From positions 4,588,001 through 4,652,000 of the forward strand of contig JACONQ010000002.1 in assembly GCA_014281115.1 (NCBI GenBank): DNA of 64,000 nt, read 5' to 3'. Below the pieces are notes generated by a model, which was given only the letters and a program-made list of their open reading frames with translations, ran no database searches and had not been told where the DNA came from. The position numbers were made by a program, and so were the translations under genes. How positions within the stretch are numbered: the first letter of the stretch is position 1; the number at the start of each line of letters is the position of its first letter. Shown one piece after another: positions 50,170-62,900 of this stretch. This DNA comes from Laburnicola sp. R22_1. Lineage: Eukaryota > Ascomycota > Dothideomycetes > Pleosporales > Didymosphaeriaceae.

Positions 50170-51290
50170 ATGACTTCGGAAGCTACCGAGCCCTCGATCG
50201 TTCAGTTCTCCCTCAAGGAACCAGGTGTGGCGATTGTGGAACTCAATCGGCCGCTGAAGCGAAATGCCCTTTCACAGCGTCTGATAAAGACCCTAACGGA
50301 GATTTTGCATGTCCTCGATCAAGATCCTGCTGTTAGAGCCATTGTGCTCACCAGCGTAGAGGGCTCTCCATTCTGCGGTGGGTGAAGGACACATGCTCCT
50401 CGAGAATCACGCTGACATGTGCATAACAGCTGGAGCGGATCTAACCGAGTTGGCCACGTTATCTACAGCCGAGGCATACCGGATTGGTTGGCTAAAAAAT
50501 CTGGAAAGTGGTTTCTCAACGCTTCGGACGCCCTGCATCGCAGCGGTGCGGGGATATGCAGTGAGTCTTGTGGCCGCCACACACCTGCACGCCGGGCTGC
50601 ACTGCTTGAAGAGGCGTAGGTAACTGACGTGGTCGAGCAGTTGGGGGGAGGATTCGAAATTGCACTCATGGTACGTGCAGGGAGATCTTCCGAAATCTGA
50701 GATCCAAGAAGTCTGCTGACATGATTGGGCAATTTAACAGTGCGATATGATCTATGCGGGCCCAGATGCCCGTTTTGGGTTTCCGGAGATCACTCTGGGT
50801 ACAATTCCGGGAGCTGGAGGTACCCAGAGGCTAGCAAATGCTATTGGCAAGCGAAAGGTAAGTTTTCTTGGAATGCCAAAGACCAGGTGCCAGTAGCAAC
50901 GTTCCGGCTAACTTGATAGGCTATGGAACTCGTATTAACCGGCTCATCGACGACAGCGGCCGAGATGGAGCGACTAGGCGTGGTGAACAAGGTGGTCGCA
51001 GCCGAACAGGATGTCGTGGAATCAGCACTGGAGGTCGCGCGGAAGATTGCTGGATTTTCTGCGCCCGCAATTGGACTGGCGAAGCAAGCAGTGAAAGCGG
51101 GTAAGTCCCCTGATTCCAACATCGGAGAATAGATGTAGGGGTCTGACATGTGGAAGCTGAGACCACAACGCTGAGCGCGGGGTTGGAGATTGAGTCTGCA
51201 CTATATTACAGCAGCTTCTCGCTTCGTGACTGCCAAGAGGGGATTGCGGCGTTCCTGCAGAAGCGGGCACCATGCTTTGAACATCGCTGA
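50170..51290 (+). CDS. Enoyl-CoA hydratase/isomerase (crotonase family)
   Basis: Six exons: 50170-50377, 50430-50560, 50641-50670, 50741-50857, 50920-51100 and 51157-51290. Introns are 52, 80, 70, 62 and 56 nt and all phases agree, giving 266 residues. The fold is a crotonase. The oxyanion-hole segment is FCAGAD (68-73). The second oxyanion segment, with the first catalytic Glu119, is LGGGFEIAL. The second Glu139 is in [16 protein letters not shown]. The C-terminus ends with the typical [15 protein letters not shown] and FEHR. Both catalytic Glu are 20 residues apart, as in mitochondrial hydratase. It would hydrate 2-enoyl-CoA thioesters in fatty or branched-chain acid breakdown. No clear N-terminal targeting peptide or C-terminal SKL is seen. 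It may serve the neighbouring adenylating enzyme. Confidence 0.9.
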
Positions 51291-51760
51291 TGTGGAAGAG
51301 ACGGGAGAGTTGGCGGGGGGTGGTGGCGTGACATCTTGCTCCACTTCAGCCGCTGTGGTGTTTGTCCCGATATCGATTCTTTTCTTTGTTTTGATTCTTG
51401 TTGTGACTGTGAACGGTCTATTAACCGAATAAGGAACGGGCGGCTAGGACAGCCATGTTCTGCGTAATCCTGGATCGGTCCGTTTCCGTCGAGCGCTTAT
51501 CCGGGCAACATCGGCGAGACTCCGGACGTTGCAATAGTATGCAGTTGCGCAATGGTGGTTGCATCGTTCCCCGTGTGAATAGATAACGGGAATAAGATTC
51601 TCCAGATGGTGGGAGGGGGTTCATTTTAACGGTGCGAAAAGACGAGTCATGACACGCTACGTCATCGCGTGCTATGTGCTTTCCGCTGAGTCGTCGACAG
51701 CTGTCATCGAATCACTTCACAGAATCTCACCCCGGCGTCCCTCACAGGAGGCAGCTCGCC
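51291..51760. other. 3' flank of the hydratase gene
   Basis: GC-balanced DNA up to the sharp change to AT-rich sequence at about 51,765. No further gene is recognised. Confidence 0.5.
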
Positions 51761-51764
51761 TAAT

Positions 51765-52440
51765 AGTGCTTTTAACCTTAGCGCATAGTGCCCTACTTCT
51801 ATACTGTCTAGTATAGCCTACTTTACTAAAATAGAAGGTAATTTTTTTTACTATTTGTTAAAGTTAGCGCTTTATTATTTTTAAAATATTTAATAATATT
51901 TTATGATTCTATTTTATATATGTGTTATTAATTAACTACCTAGAGATAGAATAATAAAAGCTTTTATCTTAAATATATATAGCGTTAATTAAATCTACCT
52001 AGGGGTAGGATAATAAAGGTTTTTATTTTTAATAACCCCTTCTAGATAGGAGTATAAACTACCTCTACTTATTAGTTTTTAAGTAGCCCTACTATAGTTA
52101 ATTACTATATTTTTTATTATATTTCTAGTATTTATATAATATTATATATATACTAAGCCTTAAGACTAAAGCATATTAAAAAAATTTAATATCTCTCTTA
52201 GCTTCTAAAATAACCTATAATAATAACACCCTACCTACCTACTATATTAGAAAAAAATTATTTCAGTTTAGCGTAATTTTATTTAAATATATATAAATAT
52301 AGATATAGCGTTAAATAAATCTACCTAGAGATAGGATAATAAAGGCTTTTATTTTAAATAATATAATAAAAAAGCAAAGTCTCCTACTTAGTAATTAAAT
52401 AGAGCGTAAAAAGGTAGTAATTATAAACAAAAGTAATAAA
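51765..52440 (+). repeat. Fragments of the short retroposon and of R1
   Basis: Short-repeat fragments at about 51,935-51,975, 51,980-52,030 and 52,300-52,440 (with the CTACCTAGGGGTAGGA core), and the first 220 bp of R1 (52,040-52,260, plus). Confidence 0.6.
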
Positions 52441-52444
52441 TATA

Positions 52445-52620
52445 TATACGTATATATAAACCTACCTAAATATATAAGTATATATAAGTATATATAAGTA
52501 TATATAAGTATATAGAAGTATATATAAATATACGTTAATATATATAAATCTATCTAAATATATATATATATATATATATACAAATATACTTAAGTAAGTA
52601 TATAAATATATAATAATATA
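52445..52620. repeat. TATA-type simple repeats
   Basis: Runs of a 10-bp TATATAAGTA unit followed by (AT)n. Confidence 0.8.
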
Positions 52621-52659
52621 AGAAAATATATATAAACGTAGATTATATAATACTTAACT

Positions 52660-53420
52660 CTAAACTACTATAACTTACTATATTCTAATAATTGTTATAA
52701 TTTACTCTAAGTGCGCTTAAGTTTAAATCTAAATTATAATAATATATTATTATTACCTTTTACGCCTTTTTTAATTACTAAGCAGAAGGCTCTGGGTTTT
52801 TTATTATATTATTTAAGATAAAAGCCTTTATTATCCTACTCCTAAATAAATAAAATAACCCCACACATAATAATATAATATATTATAGTATTAATTATAG
52901 TTCTTTCCACTACGCTCTATATTAACTTTAAATTATTATAACTTATTATATTCTAGTAATAGTTATAATTTACTTTAAGTACACTTAATTTTAATTATAA
53001 ATTATAGTAACTTACTATATTATAGTACTAATTATAACTTCTTTTACTACACTTTATATTATTTTTAAATTATTATAAGTTATTATATTTTAATAATAGT
53101 TATAATCCTCTTTAAATGCGTATATATCTAATTTTAAATTACTATAACTTACTATATTATAGTACTAGTTATAACTCTTTTTACTACACTCTATCTTAAT
53201 TCTAAATTATTATAAGTTACTACATTCTAGTAATAGTTATAATTCTCTCTAAATATATATATATATATATATTTAATTTTACTATTACTATAACTTATTA
53301 TATTATAGTACTAGTTATAACTCCTTTTACTATACCTTATATTAATCCTAAATTACTATAAATTACTATAAATTACTGTATTTTAATAATAGTTATAATT
53401 TTCTCTAACTCTATATACGT
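52660..53420. repeat. AT-rich satellite, unit about 135 bp
   Basis: A block of the form ACTTCTTTTACTACACTTTA recurs at about 52,900, 53,033, 53,173 and 53,315, each followed by an AAATTATTATAA...TAGTTATAAT stretch. Short-repeat sequence at 52,755-52,870 interrupts the first part. Confidence 0.65.
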
Positions 53421-55250
53421 TTAAGTTTCTTTAGTTAATTATTTTTTATATTTTTTATATTATAAGGTATATTTACTAATCTTTACCCTAGTCTTATATA
53501 ATTTTAGCACTTTATAGCATACTAACTCTAAGTTTAAAATAATTTTTTATTAAAATAGTTATATCCCTTTATACCTATTATATCCTTTATAATTATTATA
53601 TTTATTTTCTCTAATAACTACTTACACTCTATTACTCTTTTTATATTAATTTAGCTATATGTATTATAAAGTAAGCCTGTATTTATAACTAATTTCTTTT
53701 ACTCTAACTAAAGTAGCTATTAAATAAACTATTTAAGCTTTTTAATTTCATAAACTAGCAATTCTATAATAATATAGTTTATATCTATAAAATTAATATT
53801 CTTAGTATATAGATTTATAGTTATTAAAATAACCCTTAATAAGCTAATAATACTATTAAATACATTAATAATTATCCTTTACTTAGAAAAGCTTATTCTA
53901 TTATAGATAAGTATTATATATATCTTATCTTAAATAATTTAAATAATAGTATAAAACTTCTTAGCAATATCCACTTAACTTTTAAAGAGCTTCTATACAT
54001 CCTATAGCTATTAGTATTATAACTTATTATAATTTATAATATATATATAATATTATGTGTTTTTTCCTTTGGCTTTTTTACTATAAGGGACGTTAACTAG
54101 CCATAGTAAGCGTATATGCTTAGTTATTAGTTATATAATAAGTTATATAATATTAATTATATTAGTTAGGTGCACTATACCTATGCACATATTAATAACT
54201 ATTCTATACTTATATACTATAAGTATATATAACGCATTACTATAGACAGAACTATTAACTATTAACTAGCTCCCTATAAGCCTACATAATAGGTTAAAAT
54301 ACTCCTTAGTAATACTACTTACTTGCCTCCTCCTTCTACTACTATATTAAATACGACACTATAGCTAAACTAACTAACACAACTTATTCTTACACCTAGG
54401 ACACTTATTAAAGTATATATACAAGTTAATAAAGCTACAATTCTATTATATACTAAAAGGCTAAGAGATATATTTAAAAAGATAGGTATATAGCATCTAA
54501 AAGGTCTACTAGACCTACACTAAGTGTGAACAAATCTCTAAATTATCTAGCTTAAGAAGGTTAGCCCATAGCTACTATATAAGCAGTTATATAATAGTCT
54601 AGCATATATAGCGTATATAGTAGAGCTCTAGAATCTTCGTCTACTAAAGAAGCACCTTTAAGATAATTATAAATATAATCTCACCACCTATATATAGTTA
54701 ACTACTATTAAAAAAACCATAATAAGAACTATACGCACTAGTACCTCTATCTACTTATAATCTATAACACTATACAGATGTGTCTTTACTAGTAGGCTAA
54801 TAATAATAAGACTATAATAAAAATAATACAAAATAGGTCCTTTAAAAGGATAAGTAACTAAAAGAGATAAAAGAGTATACATATAGCAACTACAATATTA
54901 AGTAATCTAAGGACTCTTACTATTATCTATAAAGAGATACAAATAATAAACTATTGCATTACTACATAATATCTATATTAAATTTTCTATTAGATATATA
55001 TATATAATAGTATTAAGGAATATAATTATTAGTATCTTTATTTTAATTATAATCTTATTTTAGCGTAGCTTTCTATTAAAGTAAAGCCTTAAACACGCGC
55101 TTTTCCTTAATACTTTAATCTTTTAAATATACTATTACATATATATTTACTTTAAATTATCTTTAATAGCTTTACTAAAATTAAAAAGTAAAGATAATAC
55201 TTTAAAGTTACTAAAAATACTTTATAATTAGTTAGAATATATATTTATCC
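53421..55250. other. AT-rich RIPed DNA, nothing recognised
   Basis: No open frame and no match I could establish to other parts of the window. Confidence 0.5.
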
Positions 55251-55254
55251 CTTC

Positions 55255-56530
55255 TAGGCAATAGTTATAAACTGCCTCTACATATTTAGTTTTTAAGTGG
55301 CTCTACTACATTTAATTACTATATTTTTTTATTGCGTTACTAGCGCCTATATAATATTATAAGATATTATATATAAGTGCTAAGTCCTAGAACTAAAGTA
55401 TATTAAAGTTTTTCTAATATCTCCCTTAGCTTCTAAGACAACCTACAATAATAATATCCTATCTACCTACTCTATTACTAAATAATTAATACTACCTTAT
55501 AATCTTTTACTACATTACTAGATAATTTACTACTTAGAACCCTTAGATATACACTCTACTACTACTATAATATATAATAAATTATACGTGTACTTCTTAC
55601 TCCTAATACTAAATAGCACCTTAATACTTTACTACTCTTACTTTACCTATTATCCATAAAAATTCTATAAAATAAGCGCGTACCTATATATACCTTATAC
55701 CTCTAATAACTATTCTTTATATATTTCTTTTGTATAGTAAATTGCTAGCTATTCTATATTATACTTAACTTTTTCTCTATACCTTATACTACTACGTTGC
55801 TTCTAGATCTAATTAAATCTTACCTCTTACTTACTAAAAGCGCTCTAGTAATAACTATTTCTAATATAGGTAAGAACTAGATAGCTAAACTAGTAGAGAG
55901 AGAGCTATAAGTTAAAATTTATAGTTTCTAAAGCATCTAGATATTACTAGATACTATAATAAAACAAACTAGCTATAGTAATTTATTTACTATATAACTT
56001 ATACTATACTACTATATACCCTTTACAAATAGTAGGCGTTTAACTTTTATAATATCTATTCTATATATATCTATTATTAGTGTCTATATTATACTTCTTA
56101 GGGTTATACTTATTAGTATAGTTCTACTTATTATTCTTATTATATATATATAGGCGTATAACTGCCTACTCTATAAAAAGCGTGTAGTTAGGTTAAAAGA
56201 AAGCTATTATAGATTATAACTTTAAAATCGTACGTACTAATTAGTTATATATATGTATAAGAATAAATAAATAAAGATAATTTCTAGTTGCGAACTTTTA
56301 TACTTTATGCGCAGACAGCCGCGTTATTATCTTTAACTTTAGTATCTATAGACTATAGGATTAACTACCTTATTAGCATAAGGGGCGAATTTGCACGTGC
56401 TAACTAACAGTCTCTAGTCTATTCTATTTTTAAGCTTTACCTTTTTTAATACGTTTTTAGTACACTTATAGCTTTCTCTTATAGCGTTATACTATATACT
56501 AAAAGGCCTGCGATATTTCTCTTCCTAAAT
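55255..56530 (+). repeat. Dispersed repeat R1, copy 5
   Basis: From TTATAAACTGCCTC to the TATAGCGTTATACTATATAC end. It carries the empty site of the Fot1/pogo insertion near 56,320. Confidence 0.6.
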
Positions 56531-58141
56531 ATATATTTATACTATACTTATTACAAAATTTAATAAATAATAGTGCTATACCTATAATATATAAGTTATA
56601 GTAAGACTTTAACATCTAATATTAATTATTTTACTTTACCTTTATACTTTAAACGCTTTTTTTTACTAATTAAATCATATTTTATATTTTATTCTTATTT
56701 ATCTAGTTATATTATATAATAATATCTTTTAAATAAGTTTAATATCTACTATTTTTAGTAAAGACTTTTTATCTATCCTTTATATATATTTATTATATTT
56801 AATTAATAGTATTTATATAATATTTGCTATAACCTTACTATATTTAAAAATACTTTTAATTTTTAAATATAGCATACTCTTTTATATTTTCTTTACTTTA
56901 TAAGTAGCCTATATATTACCTTCTGAAATTATATTAAAAGCAAATAGTACTTTTTTATATAGCTATAGAGGAGGATTTACCCTTTTATACTAGTATTTAC
57001 TATAGCTACTATTTATAGGCTATATTTAAAGATAAAGTGTTAAAGTATAAATCTATATATTTTTATATTATTAAAATTATAAAATTTTCTTATACATCTT
57101 AGTTACTAAGATATTTAGGTAATAAAGTATAAGAAGTAGTTTATAATAAGCCTCTAGACTTACTACCTACTTTATTATATTAGTTATAATAGCTTTAGTA
57201 TTTATACTAAATATTTTAGTAATATTATTATTATAAGTTATTATTAATTTTATAGTGTATAATACGCTATATTATATACATACTATAGTTTATAATAGTT
57301 TGTATCTTTTTTAACTATATTATTATACTATGAGGTTCTATAAATACTAGCTAACTCTTTATTTATTAACGCCTACAATAGTATTAGGTTAACTAGCTAT
57401 ATTTATAATAGTAGCTAAAATTTATTAAGCGTACTATAGGTTTATTACTACTTCCTTATATATATATATAATAGTTGTTAAGCTTTTATGCATATTACAT
57501 TTTAAGCTAGTTCTTTATAATATATTTTATTAGTTTATATTTAATAATAAGCCTAAATAGTAGTTTAGGAAATTTTGCTATCTACACTTAATATAATAGG
57601 CTTAAGATAATATTCCTTTAATTACTACTAGTATTTATAACTATTATAATTTAGCTATATTTTATTAGTCTTTAGTAGTTATATATTTATAAATTAGCTA
57701 AGTAAGGATATAATATTATATATTAGTCCTATTTTAGGTATAGACCTCCTACTTTTTTAAGTAAATAACTTACGTATTTTATATTTTTATTTTGTAATTT
57801 AGTACCCTATAATTAACTTTACTAAATGGTAGTAGGACTTTCTAATACTAGGACTAGACCTATTAGTATTACTATTATATTGCTTACTCTATATAATTAT
57901 TTTAGCTAATACTATCCACTAGTAGGGAAATATTATAGAACCTAAGGTAAAGGCCTATATTATAAGAAATATAATTATATTATATAATATTATAAGCGTA
58001 GCCTAGTTAAGTATAAATATTTATACTATTATAATATATAACTATTTTATTATATAAGCCCGTACTTAGCTAAGTTTAGTATTAATAGCTATATTTACTT
58101 TATAAATAATTATTAGCAAAATTTTAATATTATATAAAGTT
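56531..58141. other. AT-rich RIPed DNA, nothing recognised
   Basis: 1.6 kb without a recognisable frame. Probably transposon debris. Confidence 0.5.
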
Positions 58142-58153
58142 ATAGTAATTTAC

Positions 58154-58772
58154 GGAGGGGCGTATCGTGGTGGGTACGGGCGTAAGGTTGTCTAAGTATA
58201 GTAGAAGTCTAGATGGTGAATCTACGCTATGGTGGGGGACGATAAGCGAGGATTCTAGTCTAGAAATAAGCGAAAACTTAGACTCAGCGAGTTCGAATCT
58301 CGCCCTCTCCCCCTCTGGTTTTTAAACACCAAAAAACCAATCTTTGTGGACAAGAAGAAAAGTAGCCTAAATAAGCTAGTATCTCTAATAATTAAGAAAT
58401 TTCTAACTATTTGAGCTAGTCTTAACTAAGTTACTAGATTAAACTTATAGGACGGGAAAGCTATTAGCAAGTACCTCTAATAATTAAGAAATCTTTAACT
58501 AGTTACTAGTCTTAATAGGTTATTAAGATTTAAACTTATAGGACGAGAAAGTCAATTAAGGCATATTACTATCTTCTAATTTAGGAAAAACTTTGTTGGA
58601 AATTTCAATTTACGCTTTGGACAGAAAATAGGCCACTAGTGTTAGTTTTCTCTTAACCCCCTTTAAAGGGCTTTTTTCACTAGGGGAAAGTGCCCCTCGT
58701 CTACCTGTACGATTTGCCTGTGACTGTATTTACTTTATAGAAAATTTAGAAGCAATGAAAATATTAATAATA
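58154..58772 (+). mobile_element. SINE-like retroposon with Pol III B-box, copy 2
   Basis: 619 bp, flanked by the perfect 12-bp duplication ATAGTAATTTAC (58,142-58,153 and 58,773-58,784). The 5' part is GC-rich. At 58,289-58,305 GCGAG-TTCGAAT-CTCGC forms a 5-bp stem with a 7-nt TTCGAAT loop, a perfect T-arm. A longer hairpin, GTCTAG...CTTAGAC, precedes it. Two tandem units of about 91 bp follow (58,380-58,550, shared CTTATAGGACG). The tail is AATATTAATAATAATAG. Confidence 0.75.
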
Positions 58773-58984
58773 ATAGTAATTTACTGTAGTATTTACTACG
58801 TCCTAGCTAGCTATTATTATAATAATTACTATCTATACTTAGTGTTTTAAAATCTACTTTTACTAAATAGATTAGTACTATTTATATTAATAATTCTCTA
58901 TACTTTATTTTTATTAATAGCTATTATACTATATTAAAGTAATAAGAGTATTAGTAAAATATATAGTAATAGTGTATGTGGCGT

Positions 58985-59100
58985 TAAATTCATTACCTAG
59001 GGTAGTACGACAAAGGCTTTTATCTTAAATAATATAACAAAAAAGCAGAGCCCTCTACTTAGTAATTAAAAAAGTATAAAAAGGTAATTATAAAAATGCG
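58985..59100 (+). repeat. Short retroposon copy
   Basis: Starts TGGCGTTAAATTCATTACC and carries the ACGACAAAGGCTTTTATC and AGCAGAGCCCTCTACTTAG blocks, ending A-rich. Confidence 0.65.
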
Positions 59101-59988
59101 GTAATAGTATATAAATTCTTTTTAAACTATTAGTTTATAATATAATATAACTAGGCTAAAATTAATTACTATTTAAATTATAGCTTTAGTAACAGTTACT
59201 TTTTTATCTTACTATTATTACCTCCCTCTAATTATTATATATTTGTTTAACTTGCTGCTACTTAGAGAATTACTTATTTTATTTTTTATTATTATTATAT
59301 TTTTCTTTAGTTATCTAATTTGCTATTTAAGCTATTATTGTTAGTATAGAATATAAGTGTAGAATCTATTATTTATTAGTTTACTATATTTTATACCAAG
59401 TTCTATTTAGTAACTTTTAATTCTTATCTTTTTATATTTATAATATATTAGAGTTAGAGTTTATATTAACTACGCTATATTATTTATAAAAACATATATA
59501 TAGTACTATAATATAGAGTAAGTATATTAGAAGTTTATATACTCTTTATTATAATATAAGGGTGTACTACTATAAGATTCTACTTTATTACTTTAGCTAC
59601 TACTAATAATTATATTTCAATTTAAAAGATACTAGTTATTTTAATATGTATTAAGTATATAATTTTAAATGCCTATGTATAAAGTATATCTAGCAGCTTT
59701 TATATTAGTTTTAGGTTCTTTTATATAATATCTTAAAAGGCGTTAAGTATAACTAGAGTTAGGTATATTTCTCTACTATTACGTCTACTTATTATTAGTA
59801 CGTAATTATATTAGATACTTAATACTAGGTAGGTTAAAAAAACTTCTCTTTTCTTATTAGCAATTTAAATATTTTTTTATTTTTTTTAAATAAGCAGTTT
59901 ATAGTCTATATATAAGTATATAAAGTATTATTAATATAAAGTACTTATAGTATAATTATATTAGCTATGCTTATATTTAGTTATAAAA
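59101..59988. other. AT-rich RIPed DNA, nothing recognised
   Basis: No gene or repeat assignment possible. Confidence 0.5.
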
Positions 59989-62900
59989 TATAAGGGGCTT
60001 TGGACTAAAAGGTTAGAGTTACCTAAGTAAACTTATAAATTTAATAGAGTTCTATAGTAACTCTAGCTATAGACTTATATACATCCCTAGCTTAGTAGAA
60101 GCACAGATTTAGAACTTTAAGATAGTAGGCTAAGTAACTATATAAGGGCGCTTAGCCCCTTATATATCTTTCCTCCCCCTCCTAAAAACAAAAGAAAAAA
60201 TCCTAGCGTTATATTCTATACTTCTTATAGTAGTAGCACTAATCTTTCTTCTACGCACCTAAAGTTTTAAGAATAAATCTAATACTGCGTATGCTAGTAG
60301 TAGTGCTTTAAGTCTCTAGAAGGTTCTAAGCGTACTTTAGCTAGAGAGAGTACTAGACTTCTATCTCTCTACCTTTAGTAGAGTAACCTAGTTATTATAT
60401 CTAGCGCGTTTGTATTTATATCGCTTAGATTCTATAGGGTAATTTAGTTATTATATCTAATACATTTGTATTTATTTCTCTTAGTTTTTTATAGCATAGC
60501 TGTCTATTTTAGTTAAGAATTTGCGCTAGCGTTGTTTACGCTAGCTAAGGTAAATAAAAAAATTTCTTACCTTAGTTCTACTCTTCTTCTCTACTCTATT
60601 ACTATATCTGCGACGCTTCTTATTAACATCGCGCTATATTCTAATTACTACTTCTACTTTTATACTATTTTTACTATCTTTCTTATTATTAATCTCTATT
60701 ATAGCTAGAGCTAATAAGTAATGCCTTATAATAGTCCTTATAACTCTAAGCAAGCGTCTAAAAACTAGTTTAACTATAGCCTAGTATTCTTCTATAAAGG
60801 CTATAACTTATAGCACTCTTACTTATATTAGTAAGCCTTTATTATCTACTTTAGATTTCTATAGTGCTAAGAACCTTAAGAAGTTTATGTGTAATAAGAC
60901 TATAAAGAACTATTATAGGGTTAGTTTATTAGTTCTTCTATATTATTATTTACTAATTTTAAATAGTTGTTTAAAAACTTAAGCTGTAATTAAAAAACCC
61001 TTAAGACTATTTATATAATATCTAAGAAGTGCGTTTTTAAGGCTGCTTATATTTATAAGAAAATCTATTAGCGCTACTTTAAGTAGCTTACTTTTTATAT
61101 ATAGAGGCTTATAAAAAGAAGTGTAACTATAAGGCCTATATAGTTTATTCTAGTAAGTGTTTAGATAAGGTATAATAATTCTTTAGTAAACTTTTTCCTT
61201 ACTAATTTATATTTTAAATCTAGAATAGCTTATAAAAGTACTTTACTAAAACTAATTTTACTAATCTTATTCTAGAATATTTTTTTATAGTAATAGTTAT
61301 ACTAGTAAGCTCCTTTTTAAATTCTACTAAGCTTATCTTAATATCTTTATCTATAAGCATGGCTTTACTATCTAGAGTACTTAAGTTAAGCCCTAGGAGA
61401 TAGATAATACTAATACTAAATATTTTAGATAGAATATAGAGCTCCTATAATAGATTCTTATAGTTTAGTAGAATACTTATACTATTCTCTAAGCCCTTTC
61501 TAATAAACTTATTATAAGTCCTAGGTTTTTAGAGTTTGTCTTCTTTAGCTAATATTATACTATAGTTAATTGCCACTCCTACTCTGCCTATTCTAGAGTC
61601 TCTCTATTAGGATCTAGTTAAGCTTGTTCTAGATGTTATAAAAACTATTTATATTAGTAAGATATTAGAAGGGTATAAAATTACTACTCTTTTAGAGTAT
61701 ATTAAGTAGGTTCTAGGTTTTATAACTATTAGTTCTAATTAGATTACTATTCTTTATAAGAAGGTTAAGAGAATAGACCTTAATTCTAATCTAGGTAAGA
61801 GTAAGTTTATAGGGAAGAAGTAGTATTTCTATCTATTCTTCTAGAATATTAGAATTTTTCTATCCCTATATCTAGCCTTATTATAGAAGTCGAGAGGTAT
61901 TTTTTTATATAGTCTATAACTTTATAGGTATAGCTAAGCTATAAGCTTAGCTTAAAAAATACTTTAATCTCTTTAGTTATATTATATCTATTCTCTCTTC
62001 TCTATAATATCTTCCTCTAAATAGCCTTCCCTTCTCCTCTTCCTAATTGCCCTACTTTCTATTACTTAGGAGCTATATTATTTTGTTATAGGGAGAAATT
62101 TTTTTCTTTTTTTTACTAGCTTATACTAGAGCTTAGGCTAGTAAATAGGTTTGGAATGCTTAGGTTAAGTATAGGGTTAGGTTGGGGTCGCATAGACTAT
62201 GGGTATAGGTTAGGTTAGGTCGTACAGACCTTAGGTTAGGTTAAGTCGATTACATAAGATCCTAAATCTAACCCAACCTATACCTAACCTAATTACGTAA
62301 GACCCTAGCTTAATTTAACTTAGTTTAATATTATTTAAAATATATTTTTAATTAATTATAACAGCTATTTATTACAGACTAAATAGGTACTCTAGGGTTA
62401 GATTGAGATTAAAGTCTTACATAAGTATGATTAGGCTAGGGTTAGAGTCTTATATAAGTAAGGTTAGGTTAGGTTAGGTTAGATTATATAAGACTCTAAC
62501 CCCAACCTAACCTATATCTATTTGCCAGCCTACTAGAGGTAATACTTCTAAATAATATATAGTACTTTTTTATACGTTTCCTACTCTTCTAAGCAGATTA
62601 TAGTCTTATTCTTTACTAATTCTTAAGTAATTAGTAGAAAAGGCTAAAGGTTTAGGCTTATCCTAACCTTTCTTTAGTAGAGGATTTCTAAGATCTCTAC
62701 TAGGGATGCAACTCCTATATTAGAAGCTATAATATATTTATTAGTTTAAGAAGTTTTTATAAAAGTCTATAGATGACTCTCTATTATTATTTTAGAATAG
62801 GAGATGTATATTTCCTAGCAATTTAATGCCTTTATAGTAGAGAGATTTATAGTAAATTTCTAAGTTAAGTTAGTATTATCTAACTACTTAACTTAGTATA

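Noticed and set aside
58230..58315. tRNA gene suggested by a perfect T-arm
   Set aside because: No convincing acceptor stem or anticodon arm at the right distance, and the sequence lies inside a duplicated retroposon; treated as a SINE promoter.
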